NCBI GenBank assembly: GCA_951802425.1
Contig: OX637799.1
Location: 1,984,001 to 2,048,000 of the forward strand
Reading direction: 5' to 3'
Origin: Clavaria fumosa
Lineage: Eukaryota; Basidiomycota; Agaricomycetes; Agaricales; Clavariaceae
DNA length: 64,000 bases
Shown here: in pieces, positions 11,199 through 23,800 of the stretch
Position numbering within the stretch: position 1 is the first letter of the stretch
Layout of the letters: each line of letters begins with the position of its first letter
Notes under the pieces: generated by a model
Seen by the model: only the letters and a program-made list of their open reading frames with translations
Database searches by the model: none
Told to the model about the DNA's origin: nothing
Translations under genes and position numbers: made by a program

Positions 11199-11820
11199 TA
11201 TCAACACTGCCTGGCAACCAGGTAAGCAATAGAATATGACTTTCTGTGCGCAGCGCTCACCACAGCTGACGTTCGATAGTGTCACAGAGCGAGGGATTAA
11301 TGCAACACCCAATATATTCTACCCGGTAACAGGTGCGAATTTGTGGTACTGTATGTGATGTCGTTCGATTCTGATCGCTCTCCCAAAATTTCTATGGCTT
11401 CTAATTCACCTTTTGACCCTGTTTTCGACCCCTTGCTACGTCTGCCTGTCTATAATGCATCATTGGCCGCTCTCCGATGGATCATTCAGGCACACAGCTC
11501 GCCTCCACAATGCATCACTGACATGGTTTTGTGGTTTTGGGGCGTGCTAAGCCATTCTAGGCCTTCTAAATGCGGGTTTCTCTCACAGGTTTTCCCTTTC
11601 GGACCATTTTTTCAACGCCGTGGCCCCACAATGTATCGGCCTCAATTGTCCTGTAGTCTAACGGACCATTAACCCTGTCCGTAATACGTATGGTAGTTAG
11701 GGTGAGTGGGTTCACACACAAAATTGAGGTATGTGATGGATTACGATTGCGTGCTGGGTCATTTTCAATCCGCTTTGTGAATTTCAGGACTCATACCCCG
11801 TCCCCTTCGTCGTAACCACC
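11199..11820. promoter_or_regulatory. Intergenic region between two divergent KDZ-element genes
   Basis: This 620-bp spacer separates the accessory gene (leftward) from the RNase H1-N gene (rightward). A short plus-strand open frame (11343-11672) lacks conserved motifs and is not called. The spacer probably holds both promoters. I see no clear TATA box. Confidence 0.35.
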
Positions 11821-12432
11821 ATGTGCACGGAGAAAGTGGAAGCTATTGGTCATGCATCTTCCCCTTCCTCCGCTGATCCTATCCTGACAGCTCTACTGAA
11901 GCGAGTTGAACGTGCGTGCTAGAGTGTATTTTTGTCGTCTCACTCAGTCTTTTTTGCAGGGCTTGAACTTGCCCACGATGATTCATCCAAGACTTCTAGC
12001 AATGTACCTGTACCAGCCATCGTTCCGGACCAAACCCACCATCCAATCAAAAGTGTCAGGCAGTTTCTCGATCAAAGGCTCTCCAAGCTGGGTACGTGAA
12101 TTCAGCCCACATTTTCTTATGTGCGCCTCATCGTGTCGAAGGGGTGCCTCACTGTGCAAGCTGCACATGCCATCCTCGTGAGCAAGAAGGCACCAACCGT
12201 CTGAACATCAACACGTCTGAGAAATGGTATGTAATCACCAAAGGCCAGCAGGTTGGTGTGTTTAATGGATGGTGAGTCGCATCCTGAAGTCGAATGTGCT
12301 ACTCAAACCTTGACTTCAAGGCATTTTGTCTCGCCTCTGGTCACTGGCGTGAAAGGTGCCTGTTTCCAACGCCACTCAAGCAAAGAAGCGGCAGAGTCTA
12401 CTTTGAAAGCCGCAGAGGAAGCAGGCAGAGTC

Positions 12433-12768
12433 TGACGAAGTGAGTACGCTTCGCCGTCGCACCGCTACCCATTCGTCTCGGCTCGGTTCGCTACAGAGAA
12501 CGGCGGCACACGATGCGCCGCATCGTTGTGCCACCCCTCACCCTACGTTCTTCCTTCGTTTCTTATGAACAATGCCCCGTAGTTTACCCGTAGTAGTACT
12601 TATACAATTGATTCGTACTTGTAGGAGTTCACACGTTCTCTTTCTTACTGCGTGAACTCCAGGTCAGTTACTCTATCTACCTTACAACTTATCCTACACT
12701 AATGCACGCGTTCTCTTTCTTACCGCGTGAACTCCAGCTTCGTCACTGGTGTGCCTGCGCTGTTGAAA
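12433..12768 (+). repeat. 5' LTR of copia element
   Basis: 336 bp. Near the 3' half it holds two copies of a ~35-bp palindrome-flanked motif (arms TTCACGCG / CGCGTGAA around TTCTCTTTCTTAC), at about 12628-12663 and 12702-12737. Confidence 0.93.
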
Positions 12769-12786
12769 GATTATGAGACCCGGCAA
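12769..12786 (+). promoter_or_regulatory. Copia primer-binding site, half-tRNA type
   Basis: Directly after the 5' LTR the sequence reads GATTATGAGACCCGGC. TTATGAG is complementary to the anticodon loop CUCAUAA of initiator tRNA-Met, as in Drosophila copia, where an internal tRNA fragment primes reverse transcription. The ATG within it (12773) is in frame with gag but the more likely start is 12809. Confidence 0.6.
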
Positions 12787-12808
12787 CGGTCAGCTGGATT
12801 CGGCTACA

Positions 12809-15800
12809 ATGGACGCTTTTAGATTTCCAAAGTTGAACGGGCAAAACTACGCGAATTGGTCTGTACATATGCAGTCTGTGCTGCAGGCCAAGTACCTATG
12901 GTTAGTTGTAACCGGCGTTGAGACTTGCCCCGCCAAACCAGCCGACCCGTCACCGGAAACCGCACCAACCGAGGACTATCGGACGAAGCTGCGCGAGTAC
13001 CTCGACTGGGTTACTCGCGATGGCGCCGCGCAAGGCTTGATGCGCAGCGCGACCGACGAATCGCAGTGGCCGCACGTCACAAGCTGTGAAACGTCAAAAG
13101 ATATGTGGGATAGATGGAGACAAGTGCACCAGACGAACCAACAACTAATCAACATACACTATTTCTTTGAGGAGTTGTATACACGGAAATACGTCGACGG
13201 CGCACCGATGGCCGACCACATAGCCGCTATACTCGACATCCGACACCGAATTGTCCAGGCCGGCGAAGTGCTCGACGATCTCCACATAGCCCGTGCAATG
13301 ATCTTGTCGTTACCGAAGACTTCGTCCTGGGAAATGATCAAGATACAGTTATTTGACATTAAGGTGCTTACCTCAGATATAGCAAGCACAAAGCTCCAGA
13401 TGGAGGCCAACCGACGCGCATGAGAGAAGCCTGGCGGAAGCCAAACCGCTCTTCAGGCATTGGGGAAAGGCAGGAAGGGGAACGGACCGAGAGAAAAACA
13501 AAACCGAGCGAAGGCCAAGCGTGGCCGCGGTCCGCAACCCGACGACATATGCTGGAAGTGCAAAGAGACTGGCCATTGGGGAAATCAGTGTCCGAACGCC
13601 GAGCAGGACGATAACAAGAAGGGACACTCACATGGAAGAGTATCCGCGCACGCAGCGACGTGCGACCACCCTGACGGCGCTGCGCGAGATGCTGGCTCCG
13701 TTTACATGGCCACGAAGCCCCGTCTCGATGCCGGCGTGATTCTTGATTGTGGGGCGACGGCCCACATGTTCTGCGACAGATCACTATTCACATCCTACAA
13801 GCGGATAAGTGGTCACACGGTATCGGTCGGAGACGCTCACGACATACCTGTTGCAGGCTACGGGTGCGTCCGGCTGAGGGTTAGAGTCCCCAGCGGACAC
13901 CGTACGACGACGCTGCACGGCGTCATGCATGTCCCAAAGCTTGCTATGAATCTAATCAGCCTTGGTGCGCTTCAAGACGATGGAGCGTCTTACCGCAGCA
14001 CAACAAGTGGACTGGTAGTATTGCTAGGGGAGGATGAGATCTTGCACAGCGAGCTTGTGAGAGGACTTTACCGCGTCGATTGCACTCGCGCCGAGGCCCC
14101 GGCCGCCTACGAGGTATCCTCCGGTGTCAGTATGCGGACCTGGCACCGACGTATGGGACACCTACACCTCGAGGCGATACGTGAACTCGTTCGAAAGAAA
14201 ATGGTAAAGGGACTTACAATTTCGTCTAGCGATCACGACTGAGTATGCGAGGGGTGCGCGCTTGGAAAGTCGCATCGCTTGCCGTTCCCGAAACGGAGCG
14301 AAACGCGTCACGAGCTGATGGAGCTCATCGTCGCGGACTTGACTGGACCGATGGCTGTCGAAACCTGGACTGGGATGCGCTATGCGCTCGTCACTGTCGA
14401 GGTTAGCACGAGATTCGGCGTCGCAAGGCTCTTGAAGACCAAGGACGAGGCGCCCGGAGAGCTAAGGGACGTAATTGCGATGTTAGAGAGACAATCTGGA
14501 CGAAAATTGAAGCGGCTACGCACCGACAATGGCACGGAACTCGTCAACGATAAGGTTGATGACCTCTGCCATCGCAACGGCATCCGCCACGAAACGACCG
14601 TCCCGTACAGCCCGGAACAGAACGGTATTGTTGAAAGATTTATTGCTACATGTTTTGAAATGGTTAGATGCATGCTACATTCAAACAGTATGGACTCACG
14701 GTACTGGGGAGAAGCGCTGATGTACGCCGTACACATTAGAAACCTTTCCCCTACAGCCGCTATTGCCGACAAAGTTCCCTACGAGGCGTGGACCAAGCGG
14801 AAACCAAACGTCTCGCACCTACGAATCTTCGGATCGACCGCATACGCGAACATCCCGAAGAAGGTGCGGGGGGGGAAACTTGAAGCAACGGCGGTGAAAT
14901 GCCGCCTATTGGGGTGGTGGGCTGATGAGACCAAAGGATACCGTCTTGAAGACATGGAAACAAGGAAGTTAATAACTGCTAGGGACGTACGTGTTATCGA
15001 GGACGACAGGCCGACGGATGTTGCTGTTATCGAGAACGAAGCGGAACACCCGACTTTGGAAACTACGACGGGGGCCTCAGACCTGCTGGGGATTCACCGA
15101 GACGACGACGGTCCTATAGAAGACGAGGAGAGATCAGAGACGCTTGAACCAGTGGGAGGTAACTTACCCGCATTACCGCACACTGATCCTGCACCCCTTC
15201 ATGAGTGTTCCACTCGAGCACGACGGCCGCCTACATGATTCGGAGAAGAGGCCACGACCGAAGAAGTTGAAGAAGCTGTCAGAGGAGGACATCAGCACGT
15301 TTTCGTTGTGAGAGATGGGGACCCGCGAACATACCGAGAAGCGATGCGCTCGGCGCATGCGAAGGAGTGGGAGAAAGCCGTCACTGCAGAACTTGAGCAG
15401 CTACGCACCTCCGGAACATTCGAGTGGGTGCCAAAGGTCCCTGTCGGACGAAAGACGATAGGGAGCCGCATCGTCTTCCAGACCAAACGCGACGGCAACG
15501 GAAAGATTGTCAGACACAAGGCGAGAGTGGTAGCCAAAGGTTACTCACAGATACCGGGCCAGGACTTCACCGCGACCTTTGCATCTGTCGCACGTCTGAC
15601 TACCCTACGAGCTCTCCTATCGATGGCCGCACGCGAAGATTGGCTCCTTCACCAAGTCGATGTCGTGGGAGCGTATCTAAGGGGAGACTTAGAAGAAGAA
15701 ATATATTTGGAGCCACCGGACGGAGCACGTACCGACGACAATGATAAGCGAGTTTGGAGACTCAGGAGACCGCTCTATGGCCTCAAGCAAGCCGGCAGGC

Positions 15801-16921
15801 AATGGAAAGTGAAGTTGGGAGAGACCATGGGACGACTGGGCTTCTCCAGCAGCCCCGCCGATGACTGTCTCTATGTACGACGAAAGGAAAAGAGCGTAGA
15901 GATGCTGGTGCTGGTATACGTGGACGACATGGTAGTCGCCGCAGCAGAGATGAGGAGTGTGAGATGGTTCAAGGAGGAACTTGGGAAAGCGTTTCAGATT
16001 ACCGATTTGGGCGAACTGAAACACATCTTGGGAATCAGGGTCCAGCGCGATCGGGCAAGCCGAACGATCCGATTGGACCAATCCGCTTATATCCAAGTTC
16101 TACTCACACGCTACCACATGGATGGTGCCACGTCCGTTGCTATGCCAGCAGCCATCAAGGAACGAATATCCGCCAATGATTGCCCTACCTCCGATGTTGA
16201 CCGCGCATCGTACAACGAATTCGCCGTGGGCCTCAACTACCTAGAGTGTCTAGGAGGTATCCTCTACGCTACGCAAACCCGCCCAGATATTCAATATGCG
16301 ACGAATACCTGCGCGCAGTTTGGGACAAATCCCGGGAAGCCGCATCTTGTCGCTCTGAAACGCATCCTGCGTTACCTCAAAGGTACGATCGACTTCGGCC
16401 TCGTCTTGGGCGGTAAAAACGACGGTGTCGACCTCGTCGGCTGGACGGATTCCGACTGGGCCCAAGACCTTGCCGACCGACGGTCTGTCGCAGGATTTAT
16501 CTTTGACGTTGCTGGGGGAACGATTTCGTGGTCTTCGAAGAAACAGCCTACCGTCGCGTTGTCCACCGTAGAAGCTGAGTACATGGCATCGGCGAACGCG
16601 ACTAAAGAGGCCATCTGGCTACGCTCTTTACTGTCTGATTTAGGATTCCCCCAGCCCACCGCCACCGTCATCCACGCCGACAACCAAGGCTGTATCGCAC
16701 TTGCGAAGAACCCCGTGGCCCATTCGCGAGCGAAACACATCGATATTCGCCACCATTTCCTCCGCGAACGGATTGCCAACAACGAGATTTCATTCAAGTA
16801 TTGTCCAATGACGAGAATGATCGCGGACATTCTTACGAAACCGCTCCCCCGGGATTTGTTTGAGCGTTTTCGTACCGCGGTCGGGGTCATTGAAGAGCGA
16901 CGGCTCAACGAGTGGGAGTGA
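12809..16921 (+). pseudogene. Copia gag-pol polyprotein, three in-frame TGA codons
   Basis: One frame runs from MDAFRFPKLNGQNYANW to TGA at 16919-16921, broken by TGA at 13421-13423, 14240-14242 and 15236-15238. Domains in order: gag/UBN2-like (12809-13420); zinc knuckle CWKCKETGHWGNQCP (~13547); protease DCGATAHM (~13747, in place of the usual D-S/T-G-A); pre-integrase HRRMGHL (~14146); integrase core with the DNGTE segment (~14526) and PYSPEQNG (~14604); RT with VVGAYLRGDLEEEIYLE (~15665) and catalytic YVDDM (~15918); RNase H with WTDSDWA (~16441), STVEAEYMA and HADNQG. Each stop is what C-to-T change of an Arg CGA would give. The gene product can no longer be made in one piece. Confidence 0.9.
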
Positions 16922-17254
16922 CGAAGTGAGTACGCTTCGCCGTCGCACCGCTACCCATTCGTCTCGGCTCGGTTCGCTACAGAGAACGGCGGCACACGAT
17001 GCGCCGCATCGTTGTGCCACCCCTCACCCTACGTTCTTCCTTCGTTTCTTATGAACAATGCCCCGTAGTTTACCTGTAGTAGTACTTATACAATTGATTC
17101 GTACTTGTAGGAGTTCACGCGTTCTCTTTCTTACCGCATGAACTCCAGGTCAGTTACTCTATCTACCTTACAACTTATCCTACACTAATGCACGCGTTCT
17201 CTTTCTTACCGCGTGAACTCCAGCTTCGTCACTGGTGTGCCTGCGCTGTTGAAA
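16919..17254 (+). repeat. 3' LTR of copia element
   Basis: Identical in length to the 5' LTR with four substitutions, all at CpG positions. Its first bases also provide the gag-pol stop codon. Confidence 0.93.
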
Positions 17255-17838
17255 GAGTCGCTATAATTACATAGTCTATGACATTGTATTCCGTTGTACG
17301 TTCTTAGAGTGCATCCGAAAAAGTGGTCTCTGAATTCCACATCCGGAGCTCTGAGCACTGTTCAGTGACCTCGGCACAAGACTGAGGTTTAGCCTCAAAA
17401 TCCATGTAGTTTTAACAGCAGTGCTGGGAGGTTCATGCGAATGAGTCAAATGTGAACCCCCGAGACTACAACATAATGGTATATAAGGTGCGAGGGCGGG
17501 AAAAGTGACTATGAAGTATTGCGGCTGTCAAAAAAGTGTGAGCTGTACCTGAGGCCCAGTGGGCGCTCTCTCGCGTCAGGCTTACAGCGGCACAAACAAG
17601 ACTACCAGCCTCAAATTTCATGCAGCTTACAGTGGTGCAGATAGGCTGAGCAAGACTAGAATAGTTTGTGTAAATTCCTACAAATGTCAAGAGTAGATAC
17701 ATAAGTGCTAAGGAAGAGCACAAAGGTGCGAGGCAAAATATTGCAAAGCACGAAGTCCCAAAGGTAGAGCAAGAATTACCTAAAGACGCGGATCCGGAGA
17801 CGTGTGCAGCTTCTGAGGCGTGCCACTCTGCGACTCCA

Positions 17839-20800
17839 ATGTCCAGCCACCAAAATAAACGTGTCAAATTCCATCGCCCTGCAGTCCCCAACCGTATTCG
17901 CCATACATCATACACTACAGCGTCTGGGAAGACCTCTGTTCGCAACACATTTGTTGAGCTCAATGACGCCCCACAGTCTTGTCGCAACCCAGACAATGAC
18001 ACTGGCAATCCCTCCCCAGCCAATGACGATACACTCTTCGACGATCTTGATGGCATTGGCCATTCAAGCACTGGCCGACACAAACAATCAGTCAGGATCT
18101 CTATACTTTATCTCTTTACTGCAACTAACCAAAATCTAGGACGAAATCCTTGTCTCAGTGGTGTGGATGAGTGAGCGGGACAAATACTTGGCAGAATTGA
18201 TCATGTTAGAAGGGCGTCACTCTGCTGCTACCAATCTGTGTGGTCAATGTAGGACTCAAGATGCAGAATACCGCTGCTTAGATTGCTTTGGTGAAATCCT
18301 GTTCTGTGCATCTTGCCTCGTCTCAAACCATAAATACTGTCCATTCCACATTGTTACTGTGAGTTGGGTTTTCAGATCCTATTAAGTTATCGTCTGATGA
18401 TGCATTGATGCTAGAAATGGAATGGCAGCTTCTTCGAGCGGATCACTCTCAAAGACATCGGGCTTCGAATTCAACTTGGCCACGAAGCGGGCACCTGTTG
18501 CTTCAACCCTCAACCCGCTATCGGAGATGTATTCACAATTATTCATTCTAATGGCATACATGTGGTTTCTCTTGATTTCTGTGCATGCGAGACAGCGCCT
18601 GCCATCGTTGCACAGCTGCTTCGAAGCCGACTTTTCCCTGCGACTTCTAAATCCCCAAGAGTGGCAGCAACCTTTTGCGTCTTGCGGCAATTCCAAATTC
18701 TCTCGTTTCAGTCCAAAATTTCTGCATTTGATTTCTACTATGCACTGGCTCGGATAACTGACAACATCGTCTCACTACCTTCGGTGAGTCTTCTTCATAT
18801 CGTTATGTACGCGTCTCATGTCTTTTAGGACCAATACAGGTCTTTTCTCCAGATGATCCGACAGTGGTGTCATCTCAAGATGCTCAAACGTGCGGGCCGT
18901 GGTCACGATCACTCCGGTGTTGCTGCCACTGCCGAAGGTGAATGTGCGGTGCTTTGTCCCGCATGTCCACAACCTGGGAAAAACTTACCAGATGGGTGGA
19001 AAGACACTCCTGAGCGCCAACGCTGGCTGTATTCACTATTTGTTGGCATCGATGCCAACTTTAAGTTGAAGCGGAAGAATGTTTCAAGCGAGAATGCTGA
19101 CCCATCATTAAGTGGGGGGTGGTCTTATTTCGTAGAGGAACCAAAGTACAAAGCCTTCCTGGATGCACATGGAACACAGCGACAGGAGAGAAGCACATGC
19201 TCGAACTATGATGCGCTCGTGAGGGCAGACTCTAAGGACACACGGTTCCTTGACAGTACTGGAGTAGGAACTGTCGACTGCATTCGCCATGACATGAAAC
19301 GCCCAGGCGGAGTGGGTGCCCTTCAGAAAGGAGAAAGGTAAATGATTTGCACCATTCATTTCATAAATACCTCAATGCTATGTTCTAGATATATCAATAT
19401 GGATTATATCTTCTTCAACAGCATACGCGGGAACAATGATGAGTTCAAGAATATTGTCATCTCGTATGATATTGCGTGTCAGTGGAGTCGTCACTTTTGG
19501 GATCGCATGCTTCAGTTCCCTCGCGAGTGTCATATCAACTGCAGTTCTGTCAAGATCAACTTTCTGGTCCCCAAATTCCATCTTCCAGCTCATCGCCCAG
19601 CCTGTCATGTTGCTTACTCCTTCAATTTTACGCCCTGTGTTGGCCGGACTGATGGCGAAGCGCCGGAGCGTGGATGGTCAAACAGCAATGCTCTCAGCTC
19701 GAGCACGAAGGAGATGGGGCCGGGTTCTCGCCGGGATACGCTTGACGATCATTTTGGTGACCTGAACTGGAGGAAGGTCTGCGGGTTAGGTTTGATAATC
19801 CTTTTTTTCATTCACTGCTAAGTTAATATCCGACTCAGGAGCCTCACTGTTGTGTAAACTTAGAGGAGCAGTACCAGAGCGAAATGAGCACCTCAATGCG
19901 TTTCGGGAATTGACTGATTCTCTACATCATTCCGCACATCAGGAAGAAGGGAAATCTCTGAGGGTTACTTAGGGTGACTTAGTGGACTTAGAATTGAGTT
20001 TAAGACAATTAAGGCATCTAAGACACTCTAGTCATCCTGACGGTGTCTTAGTAAACATTTTGTTAAGTACAGAATAAGGGGTTAAAGTCAAAGTCCATTC
20101 TACAATGTATGGCAAGGCACATTAAGTTAATATAAGTCCAACTGAAGGAAACAAAGATGAAAGGTGGAGATAATAATAAATTGCCCCCCCCGTTGCTCTG
20201 CCGCCGTCGCCGCCGCCGCCGCCGCTGCTACTGCTTTGCTGATGTCGCCGCCACCACCACTGTTGCTGCCGCCGCCGTCGCCGCTGCCGCGCTGTTGCTG
20301 CCGCCGCCGCCTCCGCCGTTACCGCTATTGCTGCTGCCGCTGCTGCAGCCTCCGCCATTGCCACTACTGCCGCCACCGCCACCGCCGCCGTTGCTCTGCC
20401 GCCGTCGCCGCCGCTGCCATTGCTGCAGCTGCGGGTAGGATGGCGGCGACACGCCCTGCTGCCGCCGCCGGGATGTTGGAGTCCAAACCGGAAGGTGTAA
20501 GTGTCATGAGACATCTGGTCGATCTTGGTCAGCACAGCGGAGTTCCATCGATTCGGGGTAAGGAATGGATCCTCATTATTATCGTGAACCACCGCTGGGG
20601 GAGGCGACGGAGGCGCGTCCATGGAAACAAGAGTGCCAAGGTGAAACTGCAGAATAGCATGCTCGTTAGGTTGAGAGGGTGACAGGATGTAAAGATACTC
20701 ACTTCGTCGTGCCTGTTGCACTGGGACAGAACAATACAGTAATGAGACCTGCGTGGTTGAAGAATCCGATGGTAACTTACTTCCAGTACATATCTCTCGG

Positions 20801-23800
20801 CTGAGAACCTAGACCTTCGTCCATCGCGCGCACAGCGATTGCCGCTGCCGCCGCTTTTGCTGCTGCCGCTGTTCCTGCTTTGCCGCCGCTGCCTTTTGTG
20901 ATTGCCGCTACTGCTGCTGGTCACCGCTTCCTTGTGGTTGCCGCACCACTGCTACTGGTCGCAATCACTGCCGCCACATGCTGCTGGTCGCTGCCGCCGC
21001 TCGACACAGGGTGCCACAGCCACCTTCAAGCAGTCCCTCAGTGGAGAGCGAGCGTGACCAAAAGTCGAGATGGTGGAGGGTTGGGCAGGGCAGCGAGGGA
21101 GGATGGGGAGGGTGAGGGCGTAACGTTCTGTGAACCGTCCAAGGATGGCTGTCGCATCGCAGGAGTTTCGGACGAGCAAACATCGGACTTGAAGTTTAAA
21201 AAAGTGTGACATAGGATCATGTGATCATATGTTGAAATTTCTTTGAAGTCCGACACACCCCCTTGCTCTACCCATCACCGCCAACAATGACAGACGACAA
21301 CCACGGCGGCGGTGGCTAGTAGTCATAGCGGCAGCGACCAGCAGGCGGTGATGGCGGCGGCGGCAGCAGCAGCAGCGGACGACAGCCCGCAGCTGCGACA
21401 GTGGACGACGACGATGGCGAAAACAGCGATGCTGACCTCAGGTGATGCTCCCCCTCTCTCTCTTTTTCTGATGACCCAGGTGAAGAAATGGTATGGCAAC
21501 GACAGTGGCAGCAGCAGCAGCGTCGGCGGCAACAGCAGCGGCAACAGCTCATGACAGCGGCAGCAGTGGCAGCAGCCGCAGTGGATGACGACGATAGCGA
21601 AAACAGTGACAATGACCCCAGGTGATGCCTCCCCCCTCTCTGTCTCTTTCTTCCTGATGACCCCAGGTGAAGAAATGGCAGGCGGCAATGACAGCAACGG
21701 CAGCGGCGGACAACAGCGGCGGCCGCAGCGGCAGTGGCAGCAGTGGCAGTGGACGACGATGGTGACCTCAGGTGATGCTCCCCCTCTCTCTCTCTCTTTC
21801 TGATGACCCCAGGTGAAGAAATGGCAGGCAGCAGCAGCAGCAGCAGCGGCAACATCGCACGACGGCGGCAGCCGTAGTGGACGACGACGTTGGCGAAAAC
21901 AGCGATGATGACCCCAGGTGATGCCTCCCCCCTCTCTCTCTTTCTTTCTGATGACCCCAGGTGAAGAAATGGCAGGCGGCAATGATAGTAATGGCAGTGG
22001 CGGCAGCGAACAACAGCGGCGGCGGCAGCGGACAACAGCAGCAGTGGCAGCGGACAACAACGGCGGCGGCAGTGGATGACAGCGGCGGTGGCAGCAGATG
22101 ACAGCAACGGCCGCAGCGGACGACAGCGATGGCGGCAGCGGACGACAGCGATGGCGGCAGCGGACGACAGCGATGGCGGCAGCGGACGACAGCGGCGGCG
22201 GCAGCGGACGACAGCGGCAGTGGACGACAGCGGCGGCAGACGACAGCGGCAGCAGCGGCAGCGGACGACAGCGGCAGTGGACGACAGCGGCGGCAGACGA
22301 CAGCGGCAGCGGTGGCAGCGGACGACAGCGGCAGCGGTGGCAGCGGACGACAGCGGCAGCGGATGACAGCGGCAGCGGCAACGGTGAATGGTGATGATGT
22401 AGCACTGCCTGTGTTTTACTGAGGTTTTCTGAAATGACATGATCTGCTTAGTGACTTGATGTGACTTGGTTTGTCTTGAGTACATGCCTAAGACAAGCCT
22501 AAGGCTAATCCATAAATTGGATAGTCTTAATCTAAGTCAAGTGTGTCTTAATCTCTTGTGTCTGAATGTGTCTTATTCACCATTTTAAGACAGTTTAAGT
22601 AATAATAAGACAAATTCAGAGATTTCCCCTTTTCCTGATGCAGAAAAATGGTCAGAGAGCATCAAGGCATGGGAGAGGGACAACACAAATCTAAATCTGT
22701 ATCAATCCAAAAGTTCAAGTACGTGTTCCTGCTTGAAAGGAAAGGCCGATCTTGATTGTCTCCTCATGCAGCCATTGGATTGGCTGCCGTGAAGCTTACT
22801 TTACTTCAACGGGAAGCACAAGAGATCCAACAAGGCACTGCATCAGTGCTCGATGATATGGTCTCTCACAGTGTTTTGATTTCTATGGGACTTGAGTTGG
22901 AAGAGCAACAGTAAGTGATTTGAACAAGCTCCTCTGTTCTCGGCACTCAAAAAGCACTTCATTTCCTCTAGGCGCAGATTACAAGGTGATCTGTCGTCGC
23001 TGGGTCCATATGCTACTGTTATCCAGCTCGCAAAAATCCAAGAACGTCGAAATGCACTTCAACGCAAGATTGACAGCTGGAGTGCCATCCAGAAAATCTA
23101 CGTGCCCTGTTTGGTAGCGCTGCAAAGGGATTCTGACATTTGCAGTCAAAGTCAACCACATAATACTCCACTATGGTTGCCTTCAGCCATTTCTGGCAGA
23201 GTGCAATGCGATTCTCGTCTTTACTCGCATGAATGGGAACTGCGCCACGCACAAGCAAATGATGCCCTCAGTGACTTGCGACAGAACCTACAGCTCCGCT
23301 CGCATCTCTTCAAATATAAAGACCGTTTTACTACTGGACAACAGGCCAATACATGAGCCAATGCGACCATCTCCCGGGTCCAGCAGTATATAAATGCATG
23401 TGTTGCCCGATACCGGGTTGCACGCAATGCCTTACCGTCGCTTTCTACCCAGCTGAATAAGGGGGATTTGTGGAAGGCCTCGCTGTTGGAACTGCGTGAC
23501 GAAGACGTTCGTAACATTACTCTTGGACTGGATGGTGAATCGGAGGGCAAGAGATCCCTCTCGTGGATCTGGAGATGCGGTGGCGACGAGATGACTGAAG
23601 ACGATAATCTCCATGAGTGTATGTCATTGTCTTGGGCTCGCTTTTGTTGTCTAACAAAATTTGAAGCTCTACGAATTGAATGGTGCAAAGCACGCGCCAG
23701 GGCACTGCGCTGGACAGAAGAAGTTCTACTTCTTGTGGAGGAGATGCGATGGGTCCTAGAGTTTTTCCAGTGGAGGGCACAATTTTGGAAAACACATGCT

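Larger units (their letters stand above)
12433..17254 (+). mobile_element. Ty1/copia LTR retrotransposon
   Basis: Two 336-bp LTRs (12433-12768 and 16919-17254) begin TGACGAAGTG and end GCTGTTGAAA. They differ at only four positions. A 5-bp target duplication GAGTC lies at 12428-12432 and 17255-17259. Domain order protease - integrase - RT - RNase H is the Pseudoviridae (copia) order. Internal length is about 4.15 kb. The single gag-pol frame carries three TGA codons, so this copy is not autonomous. Confidence 0.95.
11821..17274 (+). pseudogene. Small protein with RNase H1 N-terminal (viroplasmin-like) domain, interrupted by copia
   Basis: Exons 11821-11911, 11960-12091, 12142-12271 and 12321-12432, continued at 17260-17274 after the copia element. 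The joined length is 480 nt (159 aa), in phase throughout. The N-terminal half is polar. A Cys-rich stretch (VPHCASCTCHP) precedes KWYVITKGQQVGVFNGW and, in exon 4, VTGVKGACFQRHSSKEAA. This is the pattern of the RNase H1 N-terminal hybrid-binding domain (Y-V--G---GVF--W ... V-G--GA-F---S--EA), which binds RNA:DNA hybrids or dsRNA. No RNase H catalytic domain follows. The copia element entered nine residues' worth of sequence before the stop, so only the last five codons are displaced. It lies directly upstream of the transposase on the same strand. Confidence 0.7.

Noticed and set aside
15424..16096. Other-frame open frames inside copia pol
   Set aside because: Shadows of the RT frame; no own motifs.
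12809..16921. Programmed frameshifts or separate gag and pol genes in the copia element
   Set aside because: All pieces (gag, protease, integrase, RT) are in one frame; only TGA codons separate them.
20157..20721. Coding frames within the 2.7-kb insertion
   Set aside because: Trinucleotide runs; several overlapping frames of similar length on both strands.
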